DNA of 64,000 bases from Sporobacter termitidis DSM 10068 (GCF_900130065.1 NZ_FQXV01000013.1:62001-126000); one strand, 5' to 3'; shown: positions 53,256-61,921, counted from the first letter of the stretch. The notes: generated by a model from the letters alone, not told the origin. Numbers and translations: made by a program.

Positions 53256-53287
53256 ATTGCTTCCGTTTTCGGGGGCAATTTCGTTTT
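53256..53287 (+). terminator. Terminator of element 2 (expression platform)
   Basis: 10-bp stem with G-U pairs (53256-53265 with 53270-53279, ATTGCTTCCG / CGGGGGCAAT), then TTCGTTTT, between the aptamer and the permease start. Confidence 0.75.
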
Positions 53288-53300
53288 AAGGGGAAAAGTC

Positions 53301-54323
53301 ATGCGCAAGCTCAGCCTCGCGGGTAAAAACGCGATCATTATACTCGCTCTCGGCATCGTGCTGGTGGTCGCCGTCGTCGTCTCTTTCAATCTCGGCCGGT
53401 ATCCGATCACGCCGAGGGAGCTCGGCGGCATCCTGCTGTCGAAGGTTTTCCCCATCGAGAAGTTCTGGACGGACACGATGGCGACCGTGCTGTTCAATAT
53501 CCGCCTCCCGCGCATCCTGCTGGCCTGCCTTGTCGGCTGCTGCCTGTCGGCGGCGGGTGCGTCCTATCAGGGCATTTTTCAAAACCCCATGGCCTCCCCC
53601 GACATCCTCGGCGCGTCGGCGGGAGCGGCGTTTGGCGCGGCGTTTGCGATTCTCAATTACGCCTCGCAGACCATGATCACCGTCAGCGCGTTCTTTTTCA
53701 GCCTTGTGACGGTGGCGCTCGTCTATCTCGTCAGCCGCAAGGCGAAGGGGTCGAAGGTCCTGGGGCTTATTTTATCGGGCATCATGGTCAGCTCGCTTTT
53801 CACGGCGGGCACGTCGTACATAAAGCTGGTGGCCGACCCGTCGGACAGGCTCCCCATGATCACCTACTGGCTCATCGGCAGCCTTGCCGGCGCCACGAAG
53901 AAGGACGTGCTTTTCGCCGCCGTCCCGATGGCGGTGGGGCTTGTGCCGCTGTTTCTCCTCCGCTGGCGCGTCAACGTGCTCACCTTTGGTGACGACGAGG
54001 CGCGGACCATCGGCATCAACGCCACGAGAATCCGGCTCATCGTCGTCATCTGCGCCACGCTCGTCACCGCCGCCAGCGTCTCCGTCAGCGGCATGATCGG
54101 CTGGGTGGGACTTGTGATACCGCATCTGACGCGGCGGCTCGTGGGCAACAATTACCGACACCTCATGCCCGCCACGATGCTGTTCGGGGCGCTTTTCCTG
54201 CTGCTCATCGACAACGTCTCGCGCAATCTTTTGACGCTCGAGATTCCCATCGGCATCCTCACCGCCTTTATCGGCGCGCCGTTTTTCATCTACCTCATTA
54301 CCAGGGAGGCGGGCAGCCGATGA
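53301..54323 (+). CDS. FecCD-family ABC importer permease (MolB-like)
   Basis: About 340 aa, roughly ten membrane helices. The FecCD block is clear: NIRLPRILLACLVGCCLSAAGASYQGIFQNPMASPDILGASAGAAFGA, and GMIGWVGLVIPHLTRRLVGN near the coupling helix. FecCD permeases carry siderophores, cobalamin, heme or, in the MolBCA subtype, molybdate/tungstate. The riboswitch-like leader and the moeA gene in the same transcript favour Mo/W here. ATG 53301 has AAGGGG seven bases upstream. It overlaps the ATPase gene by 4 bp. Confidence 0.9.
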   Translation: MRKLSLAGKNAIIILALGIVLVVAVVVSFNLGRYPITPRELGGILLSKVFPIEKFWTDTMATVLFNIRLPRILLACLVGCCLSAAGASYQGIFQNPMASPDILGASAGAAFGAAFAILNYASQTMITVSAFFFSLVTVALVYLVSRKAKGSKVLGLILSGIMVSSLFTAGTSYIKLVADPSDRLPMITYWLIGSLAGATKKDVLFAAVPMAVGLVPLFLLRWRVNVLTFGDDEARTIGINATRIRLIVVICATLVTAASVSVSGMIGWVGLVIPHLTRRLVGNNYRHLMPATMLFGALFLLLIDNVSRNLLTLEIPIGILTAFIGAPFFIYLITREAGSR

Positions 54324-55102
54324 GCGTGACGGTCAATGATCTCAGCTTCAGCTACAAGGAGCGCCGCGTCCTCGCCGACGTGAGCTTTACGGCCCGGACC
54401 GGGGAGCTGCTGGCGGTCCTGGGGCCGAACGGGGTGGGGAAGAGCACGCTCTTCCAGTGCATCCTCGGGCTTTTGCCGTATACCGAGGGGGAAATCCTGC
54501 TGGACGGCCTGGACGCGAAAAAGCTGGATATCAAAGAAACGGCGCGCCGCGTGGCCTATATCCCCCAGTCCCACGCGCCGGCCTTCAACTTTTCGGTTTT
54601 CGACATTATCCTCATGGGCACCAGCGCGCAGATATCCGACGTCAACGTGCCAAAAAAAAGGCAGCTGGAGCTGGCGGAGCAGTCCATGGAGCGCCTGGGC
54701 ATCACCCATTTGAAGGAGCGGGGCTACCTGCAGATCAGCGGGGGAGAGCGGCAGCTCGTCCTGATCGCGCGGGCGCTGGCGCAGGACGCCAGAATCCTTG
54801 TGATGGACGAGCCGACATCGAACCTGGATTACGGCAACCAGCTGCGCATCCTCTCCCAGATCAAGCTGCTCGCCCGCGAGGGCTATACCGTTGTTTTATC
54901 CACCCACAGTCCCGACCAGGCCTTTATGTTCGCCGACAGGGTGCTGGCGCTGCAGGGCGGGCGGGTCGTCCGGCACGGCAGGCCCTTTGAGGTCATCACA
55001 GACGCGCTCATCAAGGACCTGTACAACGTGGAGGTGGAGATACAAAGCCTGTACGGCGGCAAGGCGCGCATGTGCCTGCCGAAAAGCGTGATCGACACGT
55101 GA
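54320..55102 (+). CDS. ABC importer ATPase (MolC-like)
   Basis: 260 aa ABC ATPase for the FecCD permease. Walker A GPNGVGKST at residues about 36-44, Q-loop IPQSHAPAF, signature ISGGERQLVLIARAL, Walker B ILVMDEPTSNLD, switch His in STHSPDQ. The size and sequence fit FepC/BtuD-type subunits. Its start overlaps the permease stop (ATGA). It energises uptake of the ligand bound by the next gene's lipoprotein. Confidence 0.92.
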   Translation: MSVTVNDLSFSYKERRVLADVSFTARTGELLAVLGPNGVGKSTLFQCILGLLPYTEGEILLDGLDAKKLDIKETARRVAYIPQSHAPAFNFSVFDIILMGTSAQISDVNVPKKRQLELAEQSMERLGITHLKERGYLQISGGERQLVLIARALAQDARILVMDEPTSNLDYGNQLRILSQIKLLAREGYTVVLSTHSPDQAFMFADRVLALQGGRVVRHGRPFEVITDALIKDLYNVEVEIQSLYGGKARMCLPKSVIDT

Positions 55103-55147
55103 CCCCGGGCAAAAGCCCTTAAAATCAATCTGAAAAGAGGTTATAAT

Positions 55148-56269
55148 ATGAAAAAGCTCCTATCCCTTTTGCTGGCATTCGTTTTAGTATTATCGCTCGC
55201 CGCCTGCGGCGGCACGGGCACCACATCGGCCCCAACGGATACGTCGCCGTCCGCTTCGGCAGTCTCCTCCGAGCCGACGTCCTCGGCAGACGCGTCGTCC
55301 ACCGTAAAATTCACCGATTCGGCCGGGCGCGCGGTGGATGTCCCGGCAAAAATCACCCGCATTGCCGCCTCGGGCTCCCTGGCGCAGATCGTGCTGTTCT
55401 CGCTGGCGCCCGACATGCTGGTCGGCGTGGCCGGAAAATGGTCGGCCTCCGCTCAGCCGTTCATCGACCAGAAGTATTACGACCTGCCCGTGATCGGCCA
55501 GTTCTACGGACAGGGCGACCTCAACCTGGAGGAGGTCGCGAAGCTGGCCCCGCAGATCATCATCGACGTGGGCGAGCCGAAGGACACCATTGCCGAGGAC
55601 ATGGACGGCATCCAGGAGCAGGTCGGCATCCCGACGGTACATATCACCGCCGCCACGGACTCCATGGCCGCCGCCTACAGGACCCTCGGCAGGCTCCTGG
55701 GGCTTGAGGACAAGGCCGAGGCGCTGGCGCAGTACTGCGAAACCGTCGACAAGCGGACCCATGAGATCGCCGACGCCATGGGCGACAAAAAGACAAGCCT
55801 TGTCTACTGCCTCGGCGACAATGGCCTGAACGTCATCGCCAAGGGCTCTTTTCACGCGGAGGTCGTCGACCTTCTGGCGAACAACGCCGCCGTGGTGGAT
55901 TCGCCCTCGTCCAAGGGCAGCGGCAACCCCGTCGACATGGAGCAGCTTTTGAACTGGAACCCGGACGTCATCCTCTTCGCGCCCGGCAGCGTATACGACA
56001 CCGTGGGCAGCGACGCCACCTGGCAGCAGCTTTCCGCCGTCAAGAACGGCAAGTATTACGAGGTGCCGGAAGGCCCCTACAACTGGCTCGGCATGCCGCC
56101 GTCCGTCAACAGATACATGGGCATGATCTGGCTGGCCCAGCTGCTCTATCCCGACACGGCCAAATATAACCTCTACGACGAGACGGCGAAATTCTATGAC
56201 CTGTTCTATCACGCCAAGCTGACTGAGGACCAGTTCAAAACGCTGACGGAGAACGCGCTGGCCAAATAA
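55148..56269 (+). CDS. ABC importer substrate-binding lipoprotein (MolA-like)
   Basis: 373 aa. Lipoprotein signal MKKLLSLLLAFVLVLSLAAC with lipobox LAAC, then a Ser/Thr-rich linker and a Peripla_BP_2 (class III) two-lobed fold: RIAASGSLAQIVLFSLAPDMLVG, APQIIIDVGEPKD, LNWNPDVILFAPG. It binds the metal or cofactor substrate outside the cell. The ligand is not determined by sequence; molybdate/tungstate is inferred from moeA and the riboswitch-like leader. It lies 45 bp after the ATPase gene. Confidence 0.9.
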   Translation: MKKLLSLLLAFVLVLSLAACGGTGTTSAPTDTSPSASAVSSEPTSSADASSTVKFTDSAGRAVDVPAKITRIAASGSLAQIVLFSLAPDMLVGVAGKWSASAQPFIDQKYYDLPVIGQFYGQGDLNLEEVAKLAPQIIIDVGEPKDTIAEDMDGIQEQVGIPTVHITAATDSMAAAYRTLGRLLGLEDKAEALAQYCETVDKRTHEIADAMGDKKTSLVYCLGDNGLNVIAKGSFHAEVVDLLANNAAVVDSPSSKGSGNPVDMEQLLNWNPDVILFAPGSVYDTVGSDATWQQLSAVKNGKYYEVPEGPYNWLGMPPSVNRYMGMIWLAQLLYPDTAKYNLYDETAKFYDLFYHAKLTEDQFKTLTENALAK

Positions 56270-56330
56270 CGGCCCGCCCAAAGCTCTATACACTGCGGCG
56301 ACGCACTGTACGCCAGACAGGAGATGTCAT

Positions 56331-57518
56331 ATGTCAACGGAAGAAAAGAAAGCCCCGTCCAGAAAAGAAGCGCTGGAAGCCATCATGTCGCGCTGGGCTC
56401 CGGCGCCGGGAACGGAGACCGTTCCTGTCCCGGAAGCCCTCAACCGCGTCGCGGCGCAGGACATGTTCGCGGAATACACCCTGCCCGTCGTCCGCGCCTC
56501 GGCGATGGACGGCATCGGCGTGGCCGCCGCCGCGTTCCAGAAGGGGATACCGGACACGTCCCACTGGAGACCGGGCCGGGAGTACGCGCGCGCCGATACC
56601 GGCGACGACTTTGAAGACCGCTTCGACGCCGTGATCCCCGTGGAGTCGGTGACGTTTCTGCCGGACGGCGGCGTCACGATCGCACCGGATACGGCGGTGA
56701 CGGCGGGGCTGAACGTGCGCCCGGCGGGGAGCAGCGTCAAAAAGGGCGAGCAGATACTGCCCGCGGGCCGACGCCTGCGGCCCTTTGACCTGGCGGCGCT
56801 GACGCTTGGCGGCAAGGTGGACGTGGCGGTCGTCAAAAAGCCCGTCGTCGCCTTTATCCCCACCGGCAGCGAGCTCGTGGCCCCGGGCACGCCCCCCGAG
56901 CGGGGGCAGAACATCGACTCGAACAGCGTCATGGTGCGCGCCATGCTGGAGGAGATGGGCGCCGAGCCGCGGCTTTTCCCCATCGTACCCGACGATCCCG
57001 CCGCCCTGCGCGCCGCGCTGGAAAGGGCGGTGCCGGTATCGGACATTGTCCTCATCTGCGGCGGCTCGTCCAAGGGCGGGGAGGACTTCAACGCCGATAT
57101 CGTCAGCAGCATGGGCGAGTATATCCTGCATGGCGTGGCCTCCGCGCCGGGCCGGCCCATGTGCGCGGCGATGCTGGCGGGCAAGCCGCTCATCAACGTC
57201 CCGGGCCCACCGTTTGCGGCGTATTTCGTTCTGGACTGGTGCGTCTCCGCCCTTGTGGCCCGCTTTCTCGGCGCCGAGCCGCCGGCGCGCAAGACTGTGC
57301 GCGCCAGGCTGACGAAGGACGTCGGCCCGACGCCGGGCATGGAGATCCTCCGCCGGCTGGAGGTGCGCCGGAGTGCCGACGGCTTTGAAGCCACCCCCGT
57401 CGGCGGGCGCGGCGGCTGCACCTTCCGGACGCTCACCGCCTCGGGGCAGACGGTCACGGACGGCGGCGGCACCGGGCACGCGGCGGGAGACGTCATTGAG
57501 GTCGAGTACCTGCGCTAG
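56331..57518 (+). CDS. moeA: MoeA-like molybdopterin molybdenumtransferase
   Basis: 395 aa. MoeA inserts molybdate (or tungstate) into adenylated molybdopterin. N-terminal domain: RVAAQDMFAEYTLPVVRASAMDG; MoCF/MPT-binding domain: IPTGSELVAPGTPPERGQNIDSNSVMV and LICGGSSKGGEDFN; C-terminal beta domain follows. The canonical SGGVSVGDYD-type loop is changed to CGGSSKGGEDFN, so it is a divergent MoeA-like form. It lies 61 bp after the binding-protein gene, ending the operon before a terminator. Confidence 0.88.
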   Translation: MSTEEKKAPSRKEALEAIMSRWAPAPGTETVPVPEALNRVAAQDMFAEYTLPVVRASAMDGIGVAAAAFQKGIPDTSHWRPGREYARADTGDDFEDRFDAVIPVESVTFLPDGGVTIAPDTAVTAGLNVRPAGSSVKKGEQILPAGRRLRPFDLAALTLGGKVDVAVVKKPVVAFIPTGSELVAPGTPPERGQNIDSNSVMVRAMLEEMGAEPRLFPIVPDDPAALRAALERAVPVSDIVLICGGSSKGGEDFNADIVSSMGEYILHGVASAPGRPMCAAMLAGKPLINVPGPPFAAYFVLDWCVSALVARFLGAEPPARKTVRARLTKDVGPTPGMEILRRLEVRRSADGFEATPVGGRGGCTFRTLTASGQTVTDGGGTGHAAGDVIEVEYLR

Positions 57519-57678
57519 GACACGACCTGGGCGAGATACTATGAGATGGCGGTTTGCCATTGTGATAATTTATGAAAATATTGAGACGAAATTAGAAGAT
57601 AAGTCCATAATAAATGTCCGGTGTATAAAATAGATTACCAATATTTACCTAAAAATATATATATGATGCATAAAAAAC

Positions 57679-57704
57679 ACGCGCCGCATGGGCGCGTATT
57701 TTTA
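57679..57704 (+). terminator. Terminator of the importer-moeA operon
   Basis: 7-bp GC stem (57679-57685 with 57691-57697, ACGCGCC / GGCGCGT), 5-nt loop, then ATTTTTA. About 160 bp past the moeA stop; the region between (57519-57678) shows no gene. Confidence 0.8.
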
Positions 57705-57745
57705 TATCCTGAATATTACATGGAAATATATAGGAGAAGATCGTC

Positions 57746-57774
57746 TTGACAACGGAACAATGAGAATGTATCAT
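57746..57774 (+). promoter_or_regulatory. SigA-type promoter of the M23 peptidase gene
   Basis: TTGACA (57746-57751), 17-bp spacer, TATCAT (57769-57774). The transcript would start about 70 bp before the proposed start at 57849. Confidence 0.75.
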
Positions 57775-57848
57775 ACGATTGTTACAACCTGTAACCAATG
57801 GTAACCGCGATGTTACTCCAGTGTAGTACTTCTGTAATTCGAGGTGGT

Positions 57849-59126
57849 ATGGTGCGACTGCAATTATATGAACCCAGGTCCGAGCCTCCGGGCACGATTC
57901 CGGCTGTCTGCATGCGCTCGTTTTTTGACCGAACCCTTTCGCGGCGGCATAAGACGCACCGCGCCTGGACAATGGCGGCGCTGACGATTTTTCTCACGCT
58001 GGCGCTCGTTGTCACGCTTGTCAACACGCAGGCCGGCTTTGCGGTATATTTCAACGGCGAGCAGATCGGCAGCGCGAAGAGTATGAAAGAGGTGACAGCT
58101 GTCGTCACCGGCGCCGAGCAGCAGCTCAAAGAAATACTCGGGCACGACTACCCGCTGGACAGCGCCATTTCCGTCTCCGCCGACCTGGGCGCCAGGGCGG
58201 ACGACACGGAGAACCTGAAGGACGCCATTCTCGACGGCGTCGACGGTGTCTACAAAATGTACGTGCTGGAGGTGGGCGGCAAGGCCGTCGGGGCGACGGA
58301 GGACGCAAAGGCGCTCAGCGGCATATTGAACGACATTCTCAGCGAGTACACAACGCCGCAGACCACGGACGTCAGATTTACCGACACGCTGGCGATGCAG
58401 ACCGAGTATGTCAGCGGCGACGCGGTAAAAGACCCGGCGGCGATCAAAGCGCTGCTGGAGCCCGGCAATACGGCCTCGGCGTACAGGCTCACGGTGGAAA
58501 GCACCGAGGTGACCCAACGCATGGAGACCGTGCCGTACGATACCGAAAAGGTGGACGACGCGACGCTGTACAAGGGGGACAGCGCCGTCAGAACGGAAGG
58601 CGCCGACGGCGAAAACTTCATCACCGAGAAAACGGTGTGCATAAACGGTACTGCCAGGTCCAGGGAAGTTGTCAGCACGGTCCAGACAAAGGCGCCCGTC
58701 ACCGAGGTGGTGGCCGTCGGCACGGCGCCGCGGCCGAAGACGGCCTCCTACGGGAGCTATATCTGGCCCACGGAAGGCGTCATCACCTCCGGCTTCGGCC
58801 CCCGCACGGGCTTTGGCTCCGCCAATCACCAGGGTATCGACATCGGGGGCTCCTACGGCGAGAGTATCGTCGCCGCCGACGGCGGCGAGGTGACCAAGGC
58901 CGGCTGGTATTCCGGCTACGGGCTCCTGGTGCAGATCAAGCACGACAACGGGGACGTCACCTATTACGGGCACTGCAGCGAGATCATCGTCAAGGAGGGC
59001 GACCGCGTATACCGCGGACAGGTCATCGCCCACATGGGTGCCACCGGCGAGGCCAACGGCGTCCACTGCCACTTTGAAATCCGCAAGGACGGCATACCCG
59101 TCAATCCGGTCAAATATTTGCCGTAA
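57849..59126 (+). CDS. M23-family murein endopeptidase, membrane-anchored
   Basis: About 425 aa. A cytoplasmic tail is followed by one helix (MAALTIFLTLALVVTLVNTQAGF), an extended extracellular region with a G5-like domain (residues about 200-300, EVTQRMETVPYDTEKVDDATLYKG), and a C-terminal LytM/M23 metalloprotease domain (ITSGFGPRTGFGSANHQGIDIGG with zinc His and Asp, HCHFEIRKDG with zinc His). It cuts peptide cross-links in peptidoglycan. The start is uncertain: GAGGTGG is close to ATG 57849; GTG 57852 or ATG 57912 are alternatives. Confidence 0.9.
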   Translation: MVRLQLYEPRSEPPGTIPAVCMRSFFDRTLSRRHKTHRAWTMAALTIFLTLALVVTLVNTQAGFAVYFNGEQIGSAKSMKEVTAVVTGAEQQLKEILGHDYPLDSAISVSADLGARADDTENLKDAILDGVDGVYKMYVLEVGGKAVGATEDAKALSGILNDILSEYTTPQTTDVRFTDTLAMQTEYVSGDAVKDPAAIKALLEPGNTASAYRLTVESTEVTQRMETVPYDTEKVDDATLYKGDSAVRTEGADGENFITEKTVCINGTARSREVVSTVQTKAPVTEVVAVGTAPRPKTASYGSYIWPTEGVITSGFGPRTGFGSANHQGIDIGGSYGESIVAADGGEVTKAGWYSGYGLLVQIKHDNGDVTYYGHCSEIIVKEGDRVYRGQVIAHMGATGEANGVHCHFEIRKDGIPVNPVKYLP

Positions 59127-59167
59127 GATTATGAAAAACGGCGTCGCCGGGCTTTTTTAAACAATCT

Positions 59168-59199
59168 GGGGGCTGCTTTACGTCGGTAAGGCAGCCCCC
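59168..59199. terminator. Bidirectional hairpin between M23 and ybaB
   Basis: 14-bp stem with one G-U (59168-59181 with 59186-59199, GGGGGCTGCTTTAC / GTAAGGCAGCCCCC), 4-nt loop. A weaker hairpin with a T run (near 59139-59158) precedes it. Confidence 0.75.
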
Positions 59200-59259
59200 T
59201 TCGAAATATGTTTACTGTTTAATTGACGCTGTATTCAGGCTGGAGATTGCGCGGCGGGG

Positions 59260-59610
59260 TTAAAAGCCGAGATTTAAACCGCCGGTCAGTTTTGACATAT
59301 TTTCGTTCATGGTGGTATCGGCCATGCGCATGGCCTCGTTGACGGCGGCCGTCACCATGTCGCACAGCATTTCCACATCCTCCGGGTCGACGGCGGCCGG
59401 ATCGATTTTTAAGGAGACGAGCTCATGCTTCCCGTTGACAACCGCGGAGACAACGCCGCCGCCGGATGTGGCCGTGTAGGTCTTTTCCTCCAGCTCGGCC
59501 TGCATTTTCATCATGTCCGCCTGCATTTTCTGGGCCTGCTTGATCATATTCATGTTCATTCCGCCGCCGAAGCCGCCGCCGTGAAATCCGCCTTTTGCCA
59601 AAGTGGTCAC
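59260..59610 (-). CDS. YbaB/EbfC nucleoid-associated protein
   Basis: 116 aa. The YbaB fold is clear: AQKMQADMMKMQAELEEKTYTATSGGG, VVNGKHELVSLKIDPAAVDPED and DMVTAAVNEAMRMAD. It has a Gly-rich start (GGFHGGGFGGGMNMNM). YbaB is a small dimeric DNA-binding protein often encoded between dnaX and recR. Here it lies 11 bp after dnaX; recR is not adjacent. Its detailed function is unsettled in the family. Confidence 0.95.
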   Translation of the reverse strand: MTTLAKGGFHGGGFGGGMNMNMIKQAQKMQADMMKMQAELEEKTYTATSGGGVVSAVVNGKHELVSLKIDPAAVDPEDVEMLCDMVTAAVNEAMRMADTTMNENMSKLTGGLNLGF

Positions 59611-59621
59611 TCCTTGCTTTA

Positions 59622-61247
59622 TTATTCAAACTTAACGTTGGAAAACCGTTTTAACGCGTCCAGCTTGCCGCTTTCACCGCCGGCGCTGCCGCCGCCGGTG
59701 ACGACGCGGACAACCGCCGGAGCCTTGAGGACCACCTCCGCGGCCTCCTTCACCGCCGCGGTCACCGGCGGGGCATTGATGATTTTTGCGTAAAAATCGC
59801 TTTTGACCCTTATTATGACCTGATTGCCGTCAAACTGCACGTCGGCAATGGCCGGATCGCTCAGATACGCGGACGTGGGGATGTCGATTTTCTTCTCCAG
59901 CAGCTGCAGGATACTGCGCCAGGCGTTGCCGTCCGCGGGGACCGGCGCCGGGCCCGGCACGGGTTCCTCTGTGGGGGCCGGAACGGCCTCCGGCACATTT
60001 TCGGCCTTCGGAGCGCCGGAAATCTCCGCCTTCTTGTCAGCGGCCTCGGCCGCGGGGCTGCTTTCGGGGGGCGCGTACTTTACAGGCTGAGCGGCCGCGT
60101 CGTTTCTCACGGGCGGCATAGGCGGACAGGAGGCGCCGCCGGCCGGGAGGACCGGTGCCGTAACGCCGCCCGGGTCCTGGCAAAGCCGCATCAGACAGAG
60201 CTCGGCGGAAAGCCGCCCGCCGCCGCCCTTTGAAATATCCAGCATCGTCTCCCGCAGGATGTCCGCCATCCCCAGCAGCTGCGGCGCGGTGAACTGTTTC
60301 CGAAAGCCATCCAGGACGGCCGGTTCAAAGCTGCCGGACAAGAGGCCGTCTCCGCCGCCCGGCATCAGGGAGGTTACCAGAATATCCCGGACGAGGTTCA
60401 TCAGCGCCTCGATGACGGAAGCCATGACCTTGCCGGCCATATACAGCTTGTCCAGCACGGTCAGCGCGCCGGCAACGTCGCGCCCTGCCACCGCCGCCAA
60501 AAGGCCGGCGATCTCGTCGCTGTCCGCAAGGCCGATGGCGGAAACGACCCGGCCGTAATCGATGACGTCGGCGGAGGCGCACTGGTCCAGAAGCGACAGG
60601 GCATCCCGCAGCGAGCCGTCCGACAGGCGGGAGAGCAGCGCCGCGGCGTCCTCCGCAAGGGTCAGGCCCTCCTGACCGGCGACGTATCGGAGCCTTTCGG
60701 CGATTTTCTCCGGGAGGATGCGTTTAAACGTAAAACGCTGACAGCGCGACAAAATCGTGGCAGGGACCTTATAGATTTCGGTCGTCGCCAGGATAAAAAT
60801 CAGGTGCTCCGGCGGCTCCTCGAGAATTTTTAAAAGTGCGTTGAACGCCGAGATGGACAGCATGTGCACCTCGTCGATGATGTAGACCCGCTTTTTCACG
60901 TCCACGGGGGTGAAAACGGCCTCTTCCCGCAGCGCCCGGACATTGTCCACGCCATTGTTCGACGCGGCGTCCAGCTCCATGACGTCCAGGATGCTGCCGT
61001 TTTCTATGCCGAGGCAGGAGGGGCATTTGTTGCAGGGGTTGCCGTCCTGCGGGTTTTGGCAGTTGACCGCCTTGGCCAGAATTTTGGCGCACGTCGTCTT
61101 GCCGGTGCCGCGGGTGCCCACAAAAAGATAGGCGTGGGACAGCCGCCCCCCGACCACCTGGTTTTTAAGCGTCAGGGAGACGTGCTCCTGGCCGACAATG
61201 TCGTCAAAGGTCTTGGGGCGCCATTTTCTGTATAATGCCTGATACAT
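59622..61247 (-). CDS. dnaX: DNA polymerase III subunit gamma/tau
   Basis: 541 aa clamp-loader subunit. It begins MYQALYRKWRPKTFDDIVGQEHV; Walker A GTRGTGKTTCAKI follows, then a zinc module (CNKCPSCLGIENG), DEVHMLSISAFNALLKILEEPPEH and the sensor/collar region. A Pro/Ala-rich linker and a C-terminal tau-like domain end the protein. ATG 61247 has GGAGGG ten bases upstream. The SRP RNA gene is directly upstream on the same strand, an order also found in Bacillus (scr-dnaX-yaaK). Confidence 0.95.
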   Translation of the reverse strand: MYQALYRKWRPKTFDDIVGQEHVSLTLKNQVVGGRLSHAYLFVGTRGTGKTTCAKILAKAVNCQNPQDGNPCNKCPSCLGIENGSILDVMELDAASNNGVDNVRALREEAVFTPVDVKKRVYIIDEVHMLSISAFNALLKILEEPPEHLIFILATTEIYKVPATILSRCQRFTFKRILPEKIAERLRYVAGQEGLTLAEDAAALLSRLSDGSLRDALSLLDQCASADVIDYGRVVSAIGLADSDEIAGLLAAVAGRDVAGALTVLDKLYMAGKVMASVIEALMNLVRDILVTSLMPGGGDGLLSGSFEPAVLDGFRKQFTAPQLLGMADILRETMLDISKGGGGRLSAELCLMRLCQDPGGVTAPVLPAGGASCPPMPPVRNDAAAQPVKYAPPESSPAAEAADKKAEISGAPKAENVPEAVPAPTEEPVPGPAPVPADGNAWRSILQLLEKKIDIPTSAYLSDPAIADVQFDGNQVIIRVKSDFYAKIINAPPVTAAVKEAAEVVLKAPAVVRVVTGGGSAGGESGKLDALKRFSNVKFE

Positions 61248-61374
61248 ATTCGGACGTCCCTCCAAATCCTTGGCGTATTGAGAATGATTGCCAATAAAAA
61301 TGCTTATAATGACACGCGGCGTAAGGCAAGACCGCACACCGGCCTTTGAAAGTGTGATATGTCCGTAACAACGG

Positions 61375-61610
61375 CAGCCGGCTCAGAACCGGTGGCCTCG
61401 CGGCACACGCAAATTTTCGCTTAATGCTGCTCGGTTCCCCGCCTGACATGATTCACGAATTTACGTTGCGCGAGACCGGCTCGTCAACGCTGCTTACCGG
61501 GTTCAGACGACACATCACAAATCCGGGGGCCGGGATTCATCCCTGCTGTAGCGGGTTGCAGGCGACAGGGCACCGCTGACTCCCCGACTAGTGCGGCCTT
61601 GCCCCGCGCC
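61375..61610 (-). ncRNA. ffs: SRP RNA (large bacterial form with Alu domain)
   Basis: RNA of the signal recognition particle, minus strand. The S-domain core has CATGTCAGGCGGGGAACCG and AGCAGCATTAAGCGAAAAT (the GTCAGG / GGAA / AGCAG motif bound by Ffh). The Alu-type 5' part reads GCACTAGTCGGGGAGTCAGC, GGTGCCCTGT, GCAACCCGCTACAGCAGGG, and is close to the Bacillus scRNA pattern. The ends are approximate. A 5' leader of about 20 nt with a GC hairpin could be trimmed. It is next to dnaX. Confidence 0.93.
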
Positions 61611-61637
61611 GCGTCTGATGCGGGGAAAGTGCTTTTT

Positions 61638-61666
61638 ATTATACTACGACTCGGCAGTTTTATCAA
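61638..61666 (-). promoter_or_regulatory. SigA promoter of the SRP RNA gene
   Basis: Minus strand: TTGATA (61661-61666), 17-bp spacer, consensus TATAAT (61638-61643). The transcript should start near 61631. Confidence 0.85.
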
Positions 61667-61828
61667 TATGATAAATTCCTGCCTATAAACCAAGAAAATG
61701 CCTGAATGCGGCAGAGCGCCGGCATACAAACATTCATCCCAAACACCGTATTCAGTTTTTTATGTAATGCCGGATGGCCAGAGGCCTCCGGCGTATTTAT
61801 TTATATTGAGAACGATGGCCCGTTATCC

Positions 61829-61921
61829 TCAGTCAATGAACGTGAAGCCGCCGAAGCAGAAAATGATAACAAGAATGATAACCAACCACACGCAGTTTCT
61901 GCCGCCAAAAAAGTCACCCAT
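61829..61921 (-). CDS. Tandem small hydrophobic peptide 1
   Basis: 30 aa: MGDFFGGRNC then VWLVIILVIIFCFGGFTFID. The ribosome site GGAGGG lies eight bases before ATG 61921. One helix of about 15 residues is flanked by Gly/Phe and Cys residues. Third in transcription order of three paralogues. It resembles short hydrophobic sporulation proteins of the YjcZ kind in character, but I cannot place it in a named family. Confidence 0.8.
   Translation of the reverse strand: MGDFFGGRNCVWLVIILVIIFCFGGFTFID

Noticed and set aside
53301-56269. Siderophore, heme or cobalamin importer
   Set aside because: FecCD systems often carry these, but the moeA gene in the same unit and the repeated Moco-like leader favour molybdate/tungstate. 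Not excluded by sequence alone.
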